Shown one piece after another: positions 8,090 through 16,816 of a stretch of DNA of 64,000 nucleotides. This DNA is from Desulfitobacterium chlororespirans DSM 11544 (GTDB lineage Bacteria > Bacillota > Desulfitobacteriia > Desulfitobacteriales > Desulfitobacteriaceae). Made by a program: the position numbers and the translations under genes. Below the pieces are notes generated by a model. The model was not told where the DNA came from. It ran no database searches and worked only from the letters and a program-made list of their open reading frames with translations. Position 1 is the stretch's first letter. Each line of letters starts with the position of its first letter. The stretch lies in NCBI RefSeq assembly GCF_900143285.1, contig NZ_FRDN01000009.1:248001-312000 (forward strand). Direction: 5' to 3'.

Positions 8090-8368
8090 CTACTTAATGA
8101 ATTTCGCTAAAACGGCAATTAATTCATCGATGGATTCATCCTGATGGTTTTCTACTACAGCTTTTTGCAAACACTCCCGCGAATGGTTTTCAAAGATTAA
8201 AACGCCAACTTTATTAATGGCTGCGCGTACAGCTGCAACTTGAATTAGAATATCCACACAATATTTTTCATTATCCACCATGCGCTGAAGACCTTTAACC
8301 TGGCCCTCAATTTTCTTCAAACGACGGATAATATCTTCCTTTTGTGCTAAATCAGAGTTTTCCTGCAC
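8090..8368 (-). CDS. csoR: CsoR-type metal-sensing repressor (DUF156)
   Basis: A 92-residue all-helical repressor. The copper ligand set is complete: C37 (YCVDIL), H62 and C66 (NHSREC), matching the Cys-His-Cys of CsoR rather than the Cys-only set of the sulfide sensor CstR. The GTG at 8368 has AGAGGGG about 8 bases upstream and gives the usual family length; starting 24 codons further up would put the operator inside the gene. A CsoR-like operator lies just upstream, implying autorepression relieved by Cu(I). No copA or copZ gene is adjacent, so its targets lie elsewhere, or trxA is one. Confidence 0.9.
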   Translation of the reverse strand: MQENSDLAQKEDIIRRLKKIEGQVKGLQRMVDNEKYCVDILIQVAAVRAAINKVGVLIFENHSRECLQKAVVENHQDESIDELIAVLAKFIK

Positions 8369-8386
8369 TACACGTTCCCCTCTCTG

Positions 8387-8403
8387 ATACCCATAGGGGG
8401 TAC
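8387..8403 (-). promoter_or_regulatory. Probable CsoR operator
   Basis: The plus strand reads ATACCCATAGGGGGTAC, close to the TACCC-N3-GGGGGTA layout known for CsoR sites in Bacillus. It lies about 20 bases upstream of the csoR GTG, as expected for an autoregulatory site. Confidence 0.7.
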
Positions 8404-8496
8404 ATCCTTTATTATAAAACAGAGTCCCTTCCTTTGTCAAAGGTTTTGCTATTTAAAATTCAGATGGAATGTATTGTTCCATTTGATATCATTATA

Positions 8497-10275
8497 TTAT
8501 TTTGTTTTACCCGGCAGAATATCCCTTTTGATGTGCAATTCTTTCAATTGCTTTTCGTCAACGGAAGATGGAGCTTGAATCATGAGATCCGATGCACTTT
8601 GGGTCTTGGGGAAGGCGATCACATCCCGGATATTATCCTTGCCCGTTAAGAGCATGGTCAAACGGTCTAAGCCAAAGGCAATCCCACCATGAGGGGGCGT
8701 ACCAAATTCAAAGGCATCCAGCAAGTAACCAAATTTAGCCTTAGCCTCCTCAGGGGTAAGACCTAACAGGTCAAACATCTGCTCCTGAACTTCTCTTTGA
8801 TGGATACGGATGCTTCCTCCGCCCAATTCTGTTCCGTTAAGAACCATGTCATAAGCTTTAGCTCTGACTTTACCGGGTTCAGTTGGCAAGAGGGGCAAAT
8901 CCTCGGTCATAGGCGAGGTGAAAGGATGGTGAATCGCTACAAAACGCTTATCTTCTTCATCCCACTCGAGAAGGGGGAATTCCGTAACCCATAAGAAATT
9001 CAAGGCGTCTTCAGGTATGAGTCCCAGCCGTTTTCCTAATTCCAGTCTTAAGTGTCCCAGGGCATCGGCGACGACAGCTTCCTTATCTGCTACAAAGAAG
9101 AGGATATCCCCTGTTTCTCCTTTCAGTTTGGCAATTAAGCCGTTAAGCTGTTCTTCGCTAAAGAATTTAGCAATGGGGGATTTGATTCCCTCTTCTGCTA
9201 AAACGATATAGGCCAGACCTTTGGCCCCATAGATGCTGACAAATTGAATCAAGCCATCCAACTCACGGCGGGGCATTCCTGCACAGCCTTTGGCGCAAAG
9301 GGCTTTGACCCGTCCGCCTTTGGCTAAGGTATCTGTAAAGACCTTGAAATTGGAATCCTTGACGCATTCCGCCACATCCACCATTTCCATACCAAAACGG
9401 ATATCCGGTTTATCTGAGCCATACAGCTCCATGGCTTCTTGGTAGGTCATCCGTGGGAAGGGACGGGGAATATCACGGCCGATGGTCTCTTTAAAAATAC
9501 GAGCCATCAGCTCTTCCATCATGGGCAGAATGTCTTCTACTTCGGCAAAAGACATCTCCACATCCAATTGGGTAAATTCCGGTTGACGATCGGCCCGCAA
9601 GTCTTCGTCACGGAAGCAGCGCACAATTTGGAAATACTTCTCCATACCGGAAACCATCAGAAGCTGCTTAAAAATCTGGGGAGATTGGGGTAAAGCATAG
9701 AATTCTCCGGGATGAACACGGCTGGGAACGAGATAGTCTCTGGCCCCCTCCGGTGAAGATTTAATCAGCATCGGGGTCTCAATTTCATAGAACCCCTGGC
9801 TGTCGAAGAAATTCCGCATGACTTGGGTAACCTGATGACGAATCTTAAAGACCTGCTGCATTTCCGGACGGCGCAGATCAAGGTAGCGGTATTTAAGGCG
9901 AATCATCTCATCCACATCCACATCATCCTGGATATAGAACGGCGGCGTTTTGGCTCCATTTAAGATAGTCAACGATTCAGCCACCACTTCGATTTCCCCG
10001 GTCTCCAGATTGGGGTTGGTCGCTCCTTCAGGACGCGGGCGCACTTTTCCTTTAATGGCTACCACATATTCTGAGCGCAGGCGTTCCGCGGCAGCAAAAT
10101 CAGGCATATCAGGATTAAATACAACCTGTACAAAGCCTGAGCGATCGCGGAGGTCTACGAAGATAACTCCCCCATGGTCCCGGCGGCGCTGTACCCAGCC
10201 CAAAAGATGAATCACTGCTCCGGCATGGCTTAATCTCAAACTTCCTGATTCTGTTCGTTCAGCTAATAAGGTCAT
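8497..10275 (-). CDS. aspS: Aspartyl-tRNA synthetase (bacterial type)
   Basis: Class II synthetase of 592 residues charging tRNA-Asp (and tRNA-Asn if non-discriminating, which cannot be settled by eye). It has the N-terminal OB fold (about 15-105, with [19 protein letters not shown]), class II motif 2 around [18 protein letters not shown], the bacterial GAD insertion (about 290-420), and motif 3 in [15 protein letters not shown]. Its ATG overlaps the hisS stop by one base (TAATG), so the two genes are translationally coupled under the hisS T-box. Intact, normal length. Confidence 0.97.
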   Translation of the reverse strand: MTLLAERTESGSLRLSHAGAVIHLLGWVQRRRDHGGVIFVDLRDRSGFVQVVFNPDMPDFAAAERLRSEYVVAIKGKVRPRPEGATNPNLETGEIEVVAESLTILNGAKTPPFYIQDDVDVDEMIRLKYRYLDLRRPEMQQVFKIRHQVTQVMRNFFDSQGFYEIETPMLIKSSPEGARDYLVPSRVHPGEFYALPQSPQIFKQLLMVSGMEKYFQIVRCFRDEDLRADRQPEFTQLDVEMSFAEVEDILPMMEELMARIFKETIGRDIPRPFPRMTYQEAMELYGSDKPDIRFGMEMVDVAECVKDSNFKVFTDTLAKGGRVKALCAKGCAGMPRRELDGLIQFVSIYGAKGLAYIVLAEEGIKSPIAKFFSEEQLNGLIAKLKGETGDILFFVADKEAVVADALGHLRLELGKRLGLIPEDALNFLWVTEFPLLEWDEEDKRFVAIHHPFTSPMTEDLPLLPTEPGKVRAKAYDMVLNGTELGGGSIRIHQREVQEQMFDLLGLTPEEAKAKFGYLLDAFEFGTPPHGGIAFGLDRLTMLLTGKDNIRDVIAFPKTQSASDLMIQAPSSVDEKQLKELHIKRDILPGKTK

Positions 10276-11549
10276 TAATTTCCATCCTCCTTATATCTCT
10301 TCCACACAACCTCTTCAAAGTCCTGAAGCGGTAATTCAACCTGTTCTCCCAGTCTGAGATCCCGTAGAATAATGATTCCTTTATGGAGTTCCTCTTCCCC
10401 GAGAATGGCAGCATAGTGGGCCTGTACCCGATCAGCTGCCTTAAGCTGGGCTTTGAGACTCCGGCCCAATAAGTCAATACCGGCAGGTATTCCCTGCTTC
10501 CGCAGACGGCTGACGATGGCGAAACCTTCCCTTTGGGCTTGGTCCCCTAAGGCCACCAGCATCACATAGTCTTTTCCTTCCACTTCCTGCTCTGCCTGAG
10601 CAAGCTTCCGGGCTGCCAGAACCCGCTCCATTCCCATGGCAAAACCGATACCAGGGGTCGGAGGCCCGCCTACTTCCTGGACAAGGCCGTCATAGCGGCC
10701 CCCTCCGCAGATGGCGCTTTGAGCGCCAATGTCCTCTACCAGAACTTCAAAAGCGGTCTTACGATAATAATCCAGCCCCCTCACCAGACGTGGATCGACT
10801 TTATAGACGACTTCAGCAGCACTCAGTAAGCTCTGAAGTTCCTTAAAATGCTCTGCGCATTCCTCACATAGAGTATCCAAGGTCGTAGGTGCTCCCTGGG
10901 TGATCTCCTGACACGTTGGGTTCTTACAGTCCAGTATCCGCAAAGGATTCTTTTCAAAGCGCGACTGACAATCTTTACAGAGCTGCTCTTGACGGGGAGC
11001 CAGGAATTCCTGAAGTTGCTTCTTATGTTCCGGACGGCAACTCGGGCAGCCGACGGAATTCACATGAACTTCCAATCCCTTCAGCCCTAAGCGGCTGTAC
11101 AAATCCCACACCAGGGTAATGACCTCCGCATCCACCATGGGTTTATCCACTCCCAGAACCTCTACCCCAAACTGATGGAATTGCCGAAACCTTCCCGATT
11201 GAGGACGCTCATAACGGAACATGGGGCCAATGTAGTAGAGCTTTACGGGTTGAGGTCCGCCATGGAGCTTGTTCTCTACATAGGCACGACATACGGAGGC
11301 TGTCCCTTCCGGGCGCAGGGTAATGGAACGATCTCCTTTATCAAGAAAGGTGTACATTTCCTTATTGACGATATCTGTGGTTTCACCCACCCCTCGTTGA
11401 AACAACTCGGTGGCTTCAAAGATAGGGGTACGGATCTCCTGATAGCCATATTCCCTACAGATCTTCCGGATCTGTTCTTCAAGGTCCTGCCATTGTTCCA
11501 CCACTCCGGGCAGTAGATCTTGTGTTCCTTTCGGACGTTGAATAGCCAT
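10275..11549 (-). CDS. hisS: Histidyl-tRNA synthetase
   Basis: Class II synthetase of 424 residues. It has the start [10 protein letters not shown], motif 2 with [19 protein letters not shown] (about 112-130), the histidine-binding [13 protein letters not shown], motif 3 near [12 protein letters not shown] and a C-terminal anticodon-binding domain. Cysteine pairs CPSC, CKDC and CEEC in the insertion (about 168-232) suggest a metal site or structural insert. A T-box leader precedes it, so uncharged tRNA-His should raise hisS-aspS expression. The hisS-aspS order is common in Firmicutes. Confidence 0.97.
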   Translation of the reverse strand: MAIQRPKGTQDLLPGVVEQWQDLEEQIRKICREYGYQEIRTPIFEATELFQRGVGETTDIVNKEMYTFLDKGDRSITLRPEGTASVCRAYVENKLHGGPQPVKLYYIGPMFRYERPQSGRFRQFHQFGVEVLGVDKPMVDAEVITLVWDLYSRLGLKGLEVHVNSVGCPSCRPEHKKQLQEFLAPRQEQLCKDCQSRFEKNPLRILDCKNPTCQEITQGAPTTLDTLCEECAEHFKELQSLLSAAEVVYKVDPRLVRGLDYYRKTAFEVLVEDIGAQSAICGGGRYDGLVQEVGGPPTPGIGFAMGMERVLAARKLAQAEQEVEGKDYVMLVALGDQAQREGFAIVSRLRKQGIPAGIDLLGRSLKAQLKAADRVQAHYAAILGEEELHKGIIILRDLRLGEQVELPLQDFEEVVWKRYKEDGN

Positions 11550-11594
11550 AATTTGAAACTCCTTCCTGGAATCTATTGCAACTTATCTGTACGC

Positions 11595-11644
11595 TAAAGA
11601 AAACCCCGCAAGCACTGCTTGCGCACTTGTTGCTTCTGAAAGTG
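11595..11644 (+). repeat. Short (50-bp) member of the TAAAGAAAACCC dispersed repeat family
   Basis: Starts TAAAGAAAACCCCG and ends CTGAAAGTG, the same ends as the 113-bp copies at 22591-22816 and the 137-bp copy at 49613. It shares GCACTGCTT.CGCACTTGTTGCTT with the 49613 copy but lacks the whole GGCGAAGTCG half. It lies between the T-box terminator and the hisS start. Confidence 0.65.
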
Positions 11645-11905
11645 CAACAATAAAAAGCCCCCTCCCTTGCTGTAAAGCAAGGGACGAGAGCTCCCGTGGT
11701 GCCACCCTTATTGGCGGATTCTTTCGAGTTTCAATCTCTACTCCACTCCGCCCACTTTTACAGTCCATAACGAGACCAAACGCTTTCCTTTCCGTACTTG
11801 GGGTGTCCTCCTAAGCGTCTCCCAGGCTGGTTTCAGTCCAGGCCAGCCTTCCCTGCTGAGAGATGATGCACAGTCTCTTCCCAAGAATTCCTCAGAAATT
11901 TAAGA
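11640..11905 (-). promoter_or_regulatory. T-box riboswitch leader of hisS-aspS
   Basis: On the minus strand the conserved T-box sequence AAGGGTGGCACCACGGG spans 11709-11693. It is followed by a terminator hairpin, CCCTTGCT (11664-11671), GTAA, AGCAAGGG (11676-11683), with its U-run at 11651-11657. About 200 bases of structured leader precede it. A GGACACC stretch at about 11801-11807 contains a CAC histidine codon that could be the specifier. Binding uncharged tRNA-His should favour the antiterminator. A TATAAT lies upstream near 11920. Class is clear; the specifier position is inferred. Confidence 0.9.
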
Positions 11906-12170
11906 TTCTTATATTATAATGCTCTATTTTTGGCCATTTGTCGATGATGTAAACCTGTTATATTACAATATCTTAACGAGAGAAGGAACATTTGTCAATG
12001 TGTTAAAACGGTTTTCTTATTACAGTTTATCCAAAGAAAGACCACGGTAGTCAAAGTCCCTGCCAAAGCTTTCACTATGAGCATCATATAAAGTGAAAAT
12101 CATCTAAACGTTTGCATGTCCAAAGCACTTCCGGGAAAACCTAAACAACAAAGATAGGAGGTCATTGATT

Positions 12171-12284
12171 ATGTCTGACAAACAAACGGACAGAACCCGC
12201 ACCCATGCCCCCAATGCTGATGATAATACTCCCAGCCCCAACAAATCGGATCGCTGCATTGATAAAGCAACAAAGCAGAAATAA
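12171..12284 (+). CDS. Small hydrophilic protein (37 aa), unknown
   Basis: ATG at 12171 follows TAGGAGG at 9-base spacing and gives MSDKQTDRTRTHAP... ending DKATKQK. The protein is very hydrophilic, with one cysteine near residue 29 and no hydrophobic segment. A strong terminator starts at the stop codon, so the unit looks like a complete single-gene transcript. About 85 bases upstream TGAGCA and CATCTAA are spaced 17 apart, loosely like a forespore-sigma promoter. I do not recognise a family; a small spore protein is one possibility. Confidence 0.55.
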   Translation: MSDKQTDRTRTHAPNADDNTPSPNKSDRCIDKATKQK

Positions 12285-12310
12285 GATCGGAGCACTCCGA
12301 TCTTATTTTT
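12283..12310 (+). terminator. Intrinsic terminator of the 37-aa gene
   Basis: AAGATCGGAG (12283-12292), CA, CTCCGATCTT (12295-12304), then ATTTTTAT. The stem is a perfect 10 bp and begins at the stop codon. Confidence 0.85.
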
Positions 12311-12365
12311 ATATGTCTTTATTCCCCATACCCGCCCTCACTGAATTAGCAAATTAGTACGCGGT

Positions 12366-12481
12366 GGTTACAATAACAATAAGTTGTACCGGTGTCACAT
12401 TACTGGGCTTAACTTGTTAAGCGTGGAGTCGAACCACCAGTATTGCCCCAATACTACCATCAACCCAACTCACCCAGTTGG
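12366..12481. other. Five-hairpin structured non-coding cluster with a tRNA-like T-arm
   Basis: Five stems follow one another: GGTTACAA/TTGTACC (12366-12390, one bulge), GCTTAAC-TT-GTTAAGC (12407-12422), GTGG-AGTCGAA-CCAC (12423-12437), AGTATTG-CCC-CAATACT (12439-12455), and CCAACT-CACCC-AGTTGG (12465-12481). Read on the minus strand the third is a T-arm lookalike, GTGG TTCGACT CCAC, preceded by TGGTAG as in a D-loop. It is not a proper tRNA: the anticodon-like loop lacks U33 and the variable region is one base. No reading frame crosses it. A structured RNA, a decayed tRNA or an element end are all possible. Confidence 0.45.
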
Positions 12482-12539
12482 CGGGTTTATACTCACCTTT
12501 GCCAAATCAGCTACCACTGAGATTATTCATTATAAATAA

Positions 12540-12998
12540 TCATTCTATGAGATCAATAGTCCAGTTCATGCCCTGGATCCGGGTATCCAGTTCTCTGAAT
12601 TCCCTCGACAATTGGTCCGCCTGCTTTTGGATCTCTGCTACATCAATGGTGCTGATAAACTTCACTTCGGAGCGGCTGAACCGGTCATGTTTGATAGAGG
12701 CATTCTCGGCAATGTGAGCAAGAATCCCCCTCTTATTAAGCAATAGATCCCTTTCCACCAAAGTATCGGCCAGGGTCCGCTTCTCATCAAAGCTCACCTG
12801 GCAATTGGTTCTGTTAATCCTTTGAATAAGTCCCGTTAACTCCTTGAAGATGGCGTCAATCTCACTTAACAACACCTGAGGATTCTCCGCCGGCTCTTCT
12901 CCCTCCTGAACCTTAACACAATGCTCCAGCCGGTTTCTCAGCTGTTGAATTCTTTTTTGATAATCGGCTCGTAGAATCAGTGCTTCTGCCAGTTTCAT
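12540..12998 (-). CDS. DIP1984-family protein (septicolysin-like)
   Basis: The 152-residue protein starts MKLAEALILRADYQKRIQQL and contains KVQEGEEPAENP and LIQRINRTN, hallmarks of the DIP1984 family (sometimes annotated septicolysin). It is mostly helical, with coiled-coil-like segments at about 5-30, 45-65 and 120-145, and has no signal peptide, so a cytolysin role is doubtful. Family function is not established. It stands alone on the minus strand next to the structured region at 12366-12481. Confidence 0.8.
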   Translation of the reverse strand: MKLAEALILRADYQKRIQQLRNRLEHCVKVQEGEEPAENPQVLLSEIDAIFKELTGLIQRINRTNCQVSFDEKRTLADTLVERDLLLNKRGILAHIAENASIKHDRFSRSEVKFISTIDVAEIQKQADQLSREFRELDTRIQGMNWTIDLIE

Positions 12999-13022
12999 AG
13001 CTTATGGCCCCTTTCTCTTAAG

Positions 13023-14165
13023 CTAATAATCTATTAAGGCAAAGTCGATAGGATCTTCCACCTCTTTGATGGCTTTAATACTGTAGTCATTACTATCGCT
13101 ATTGCTCCTTTGGAGCTTGATAAGATATTGATAGTTGAGTTTTCTACCCTCTTCCGGATACTCAAACAGATAATCCACTATAGCGTAATAGATGTCCGGA
13201 TTTTCTTTATCTCTCAGCAATCGCTGCAGTTGAGGGTATTCTATTACCCCACCCAAGACGGCCACACTGTATTTCCCATTCACATATGTACCGATTGCAC
13301 TGGCCCTGTGCTCTTTTACCGCAGAGTTAAAATACATTTTGCTTATATCATTCAGCACCGATTCCTCAAGGACGATATCTGCTCCCTTAACCACTCTATC
13401 CCCAAATGCGCTGGAATCAATGATGCCTAAAGCGAGGCTCTTGCAGGCGAAATTGATCATAATCTCATCTGTCAAAGCATCTTCCTCAAAAGGCACCATA
13501 ATAGTTTTTGCCGTGGGACGCAAAAAGGTTTCCAAGTCAGCTTTCTCTTGTTCAGTCACCTCTACCCTTTCAGTAGCCAATGCTCTGACAAAGACAAATT
13601 CTCCTTCCGGTATTCCCCACATAGAGGGTTCAGACTCATCTCTGGTAATCTTGGCCACTATCTGATCCTCTTCAAATTTCAGCTCCATAGTTCCGGTATA
13701 TTCCCAGGCAATATCTTCGTAAGCGGTGCGCAATATCCCCTCTTCAATGACACCTGAAAAGGATACCTCAGCCTGTCGATAACTGGGAGCTCCCTTTACA
13801 CAATGGATGCTTCCTTGAATTTCACTCTGATTTACTTCGGCAATATGGATCCCTGTTGAGCCATAATACTCTATCAACGTTGTCATGCGATAGAGCTCTT
13901 CATCCTGGTCCACCTTGATTTTCCAATCTCCTCGGTACTTGGAATAATCGTTTAAATCTTCCTCATTGAAATCGGCTTGAGTCGAGTTCTTGAAACTGGC
14001 TCCTTGACCGTTTTGATCTTCTTGGCCAGGGGTGGTGCTCGCGGGATTGGTTACTGTCGTAATTCCTATCATGTTTTCAGTGTCATTGCATCCAACGGCC
14101 AAAAGCGCAAAGGCTAAGAGCAAGAGTGCCCCAAACAATCTTTTCACTTTTCTACCACCAAACAT
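13023..14165 (-). CDS. Putative lipoprotein, unknown (about 380 aa)
   Basis: The N-terminus has basic residues, a hydrophobic run (LFGALLLLAFALLAV) and a lipobox ending in Gly-Cys (LLAVGCND), so it is probably a membrane-anchored lipoprotein. No known domain is recognised; the mature part is acidic and beta-rich in appearance. The start is uncertain: the ATG at 14165 abuts AGGAGGG, a GTG at 14147 has GGTGG 7 bases upstream, and a TTG at 14192 is the longest option. It lies 65 bases after the sensor kinase gene on the same strand, so it may be an output or accessory sensor of that two-component system. Confidence 0.7.
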   Translation of the reverse strand: MFGGRKVKRLFGALLLLAFALLAVGCNDTENMIGITTVTNPASTTPGQEDQNGQGASFKNSTQADFNEEDLNDYSKYRGDWKIKVDQDEELYRMTTLIEYYGSTGIHIAEVNQSEIQGSIHCVKGAPSYRQAEVSFSGVIEEGILRTAYEDIAWEYTGTMELKFEEDQIVAKITRDESEPSMWGIPEGEFVFVRALATERVEVTEQEKADLETFLRPTAKTIMVPFEEDALTDEIMINFACKSLALGIIDSSAFGDRVVKGADIVLEESVLNDISKMYFNSAVKEHRASAIGTYVNGKYSVAVLGGVIEYPQLQRLLRDKENPDIYYAIVDYLFEYPEEGRKLNYQYLIKLQRSNSDSNDYSIKAIKEVEDPIDFALIDY

Positions 14166-14230
14166 CCCTCCTATATAGGGATAGTTTACCAAGGTTCTTC
14201 TGTTTGCTCAAGTTCCTTGTTTCGCTTTCT

Positions 14231-15961
14231 TTACCATTCAAACCAGAAACACACCCCTGCCTCCGTATTTTCCGCCCCATATTGGAAACCATGAAGCTCC
14301 ATGATTGAACGAACGATGGAAAGCCCAAGACCGGAGCCGCTGCCCGTTCTCGACTGATCCAGCTTATAATAGGCCTGCCAGATAAGGTCCAGCTCTTCCG
14401 CCGGAATGGGGAAGCCGGTATTGGTAACACTCCACCGTTCTTCCGTTATGCTTACCTGCACAGTACCACCCACCACTGTATGGGCAGCGGCATTACTGAT
14501 GAGATTATCCAGGACCCGCTCCATAAGCTGCCTGTCCACCCTTACTTCGGCTGTACCGTCTACCGTTAAGGTGATTGCCTTTGCAGTAAAAACATCCTCA
14601 TACCTCGACAGCATCTCCTCGGTAATTTCCCGTAAAGAAACCTCTTCTAAAGCAAGAATAACCCCGCCGCTCTCCATACGGGAGAGTTCCAGCATGTCTT
14701 TGACCATACGATCGCAACGCCGGACATTCTCCTGAATCCCTGCAGCATAATGCTCCCGCTTTTCCGTGTGGACATTTTCGGCCAGGTTCTCAGCATAACC
14801 GGATATAACAGCCAGAGGAGTCTTTAAATCATGAGCGATGGCATTGGTCATATTCCGGCGCTGTTGCTCCATCTCCTCACGGCTCCGGAAAGTTTTCCAG
14901 GTCTGGGTCGAAAGGATTCCGGCGGTAAAGCTGAAGATTAGAAAACAGCTTACCCAGACCGGAATAAGAATGGGCAGAGCTCCGGTCAAAATGTTAAACT
15001 CATTGGCGGTCAGGACCCAATAGTCACCGGTAGTGATGCCATCTTCCCGGAGTTTAGCCGTGCCTTTGTAAAGATAAGGGGTGATAAAACGGTAAATGAA
15101 GCCCTCCCTGACCTCAAGGGCCGGTGGCTGCGAAAACCCGAGGTTAGCCGCATTTTCAGGCGCATAAAGAACATGAAATGCCTCAATGGCTTCTTCAAAG
15201 ACATGTTTATCGAGTAAGGCCTCCCGCAAGGCGAGCTGCCGCTCGTCGCTGCGGAGTCTCACTTTTCCGTCGGGATAGAAGACACTATTCCCCTGTATGG
15301 CTCCCTGTTCATAGTAGGGCAACTCACCGGCATCCACATAATCGGAGTGGTAGATCGGTTCTTCTAACCTTTCCCCGCTACCGGAAATAGCCTCTTCTTG
15401 CTCATTGAAGTCGTTCGCCAAGACTTTCGACACTCTGATCATATTCGGAATGACCTCGGCCCCGTCAAGCCAAAATCCCTCGATATGCAGCCAATAATAC
15501 CAGGGATCCCCGGCCTTTACCGGATATACGCTATATAAATATTCCTCCATTTCCCCAATCTCCTCAGCACTGAACCACTTCTTAGGATCAAGCACAGCAT
15601 AGCCGATATAGTGGGTATTCCCTTCCCGGTGGGAAGTATATTGGCAGGTCCAATACTCATTGGTGCTGGAGATCAGCCCCCCTTCCTTAGTGTAAACAGC
15701 GGCCTCATACCCCTGATAGTCAGTATAGGAATTAAGCGTCCGGCTGAGTTCTTCTCGGATAGCAGTCTTTTTATCCTCACTGTCCTGGTAATCGTTAATC
15801 GTACGCTCCACACCCACACCGATGGTCCTGGAACGCGCCATAAACTCTTCCTCAATTTTGTTTTTCTCCACGGATAAAACATAAACTGAAAAACCAATCA
15901 TAAAAACCAGCCAAATCCCCATTAGCCAGCCAAACGTACGTAAATAGATGTTCTTTTTCAT
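14231..15961 (-). CDS. Sensor histidine kinase with large extracytoplasmic domain
   Basis: 576 residues: TM1 at about 11-31, an external domain of about 300 residues, TM2 at about 329-350, then the kinase core. The phosphorylated His is H377 in AIAHDLKTPLAVISGY; the ATP-binding part has the N box around NLISNAAAH and a GSGSGLGLSIV glycine-rich box. The external domain has no family I recognise and is rich in aromatic and acidic residues. Its ATG overlaps the response regulator stop (ATGA), so the pair is coupled. The adjacent lipoprotein gene downstream may share its signal. Confidence 0.92.
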   Translation of the reverse strand: MKKNIYLRTFGWLMGIWLVFMIGFSVYVLSVEKNKIEEEFMARSRTIGVGVERTINDYQDSEDKKTAIREELSRTLNSYTDYQGYEAAVYTKEGGLISSTNEYWTCQYTSHREGNTHYIGYAVLDPKKWFSAEEIGEMEEYLYSVYPVKAGDPWYYWLHIEGFWLDGAEVIPNMIRVSKVLANDFNEQEEAISGSGERLEEPIYHSDYVDAGELPYYEQGAIQGNSVFYPDGKVRLRSDERQLALREALLDKHVFEEAIEAFHVLYAPENAANLGFSQPPALEVREGFIYRFITPYLYKGTAKLREDGITTGDYWVLTANEFNILTGALPILIPVWVSCFLIFSFTAGILSTQTWKTFRSREEMEQQRRNMTNAIAHDLKTPLAVISGYAENLAENVHTEKREHYAAGIQENVRRCDRMVKDMLELSRMESGGVILALEEVSLREITEEMLSRYEDVFTAKAITLTVDGTAEVRVDRQLMERVLDNLISNAAAHTVVGGTVQVSITEERWSVTNTGFPIPAEELDLIWQAYYKLDQSRTGSGSGLGLSIVRSIMELHGFQYGAENTEAGVCFWFEW

Positions 15962-16638
15962 TTCCTCTCCTCCAGACGGTAGCCGCTTTTCACCACGGTT
16001 TTAATCTGTTCCGCCCCTGCTCCCAGGGTCTGCCGGAGCTTTTTGATATGGTTATCCACCACCCGGTCGCTCCCGGAAAAATCATACCCCCAGATCCTCA
16101 CCAGTAAGGTCTCCCGGGTAACGATCTTCCCGGCGTTTTCCATCAGCAATTTCAAGAGGGCATATTCCTTGGGGGCCGGCTCAACTTCCCTTCCCTCCAC
16201 AGAGACCGTCCCCCGGTAGGGATCGAGGCTTATTCTCCCCACGCTCATAACATCATCCCGTATCATACCCTTGGCACGTCGGATCAAAGAGTTGGCTTTG
16301 GCATAGAGTTCCGCCAGAGAAAAGGGTTTTACCATGTAGTCGTCACACCCAAGACCGTAACCGTGAAGTCTGTCCGCTTCCGCCTGGCGGGCCGTCAGGA
16401 ACATTATGGGGACATCGCTATGTCGCCTGAGTTCCCGGCAGATGGTGAAGCCATCCACTTCCGGCAGCATAACATCCAGCAGCACCAGATCATAGTTTTT
16501 TTCCTGAGCATGGTACAACCCATCGGCTCCGTTGGCCGCACAGACCATTTCGATTTCACCGGTGCTTTTGGCGGTGAAATAATCCCCGATGATCTCTTGT
16601 AATTGCAGGTCGTCCTCCACCAAAAGGATCTTGATCAT
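15958..16638 (-). CDS. Response regulator, OmpR/PhoB type
   Basis: 226 residues: receiver domain (about 1-118) with acidic pocket VEDD, phospho-acceptor Asp in LVLLDVMLPEVDG, and the MVKPFSLAEL lysine; then a winged-helix DNA-binding domain ending in KKLRQTLGAGAEQIKTVVKS and GYRLEE. The ATG at 16638 follows GAGGAGGGAAG; a start 34 codons upstream would add a non-homologous tail. It is first in the regulator-kinase-lipoprotein cluster. Its targets are unknown. Confidence 0.94.
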   Translation of the reverse strand: MIKILLVEDDLQLQEIIGDYFTAKSTGEIEMVCAANGADGLYHAQEKNYDLVLLDVMLPEVDGFTICRELRRHSDVPIMFLTARQAEADRLHGYGLGCDDYMVKPFSLAELYAKANSLIRRAKGMIRDDVMSVGRISLDPYRGTVSVEGREVEPAPKEYALLKLLMENAGKIVTRETLLVRIWGYDFSGSDRVVDNHIKKLRQTLGAGAEQIKTVVKSGYRLEERK

Positions 16639-16743
16639 CCATCTTCCCTCCTCAGGTATAAGTGTAGCAAACCTATCTATCTTTTCTGTGTCCTTACTCG
16701 ATAACGGACCATTAATATTAAAAACCAAAGCGATCTGCAATCA

Positions 16744-16790
16744 AAAGAACCCCCGCCCTTGCCCTAAGGCAAAAGGCGAAGGTTCTCTCC
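16744..16790 (-). terminator. Hairpin after the EAL/HDOD gene
   Basis: An imperfect stem, AGAACC...GCCCTTGCC / GGCAA.AGGCG..GGTTCT, lies just beyond the stop of the EAL/HDOD gene. Read on the minus strand it is followed by a short T-rich stretch (TTTTGATTG). Confidence 0.6.
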
Positions 16791-16816
16791 CCTTGATTCA
16801 TATTTTGATCTTATTC

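Noticed and set aside
11583-11768. 61-codon minus-strand frame
   Set aside because: It lies inside the T-box leader and repeat; codons reflect RNA structure, not protein.
12366-12481. Canonical tRNA on the minus strand
   Set aside because: The T-arm is good, but the variable region is one base, U33 is missing and no acceptor stem forms; kept only as a structured region.
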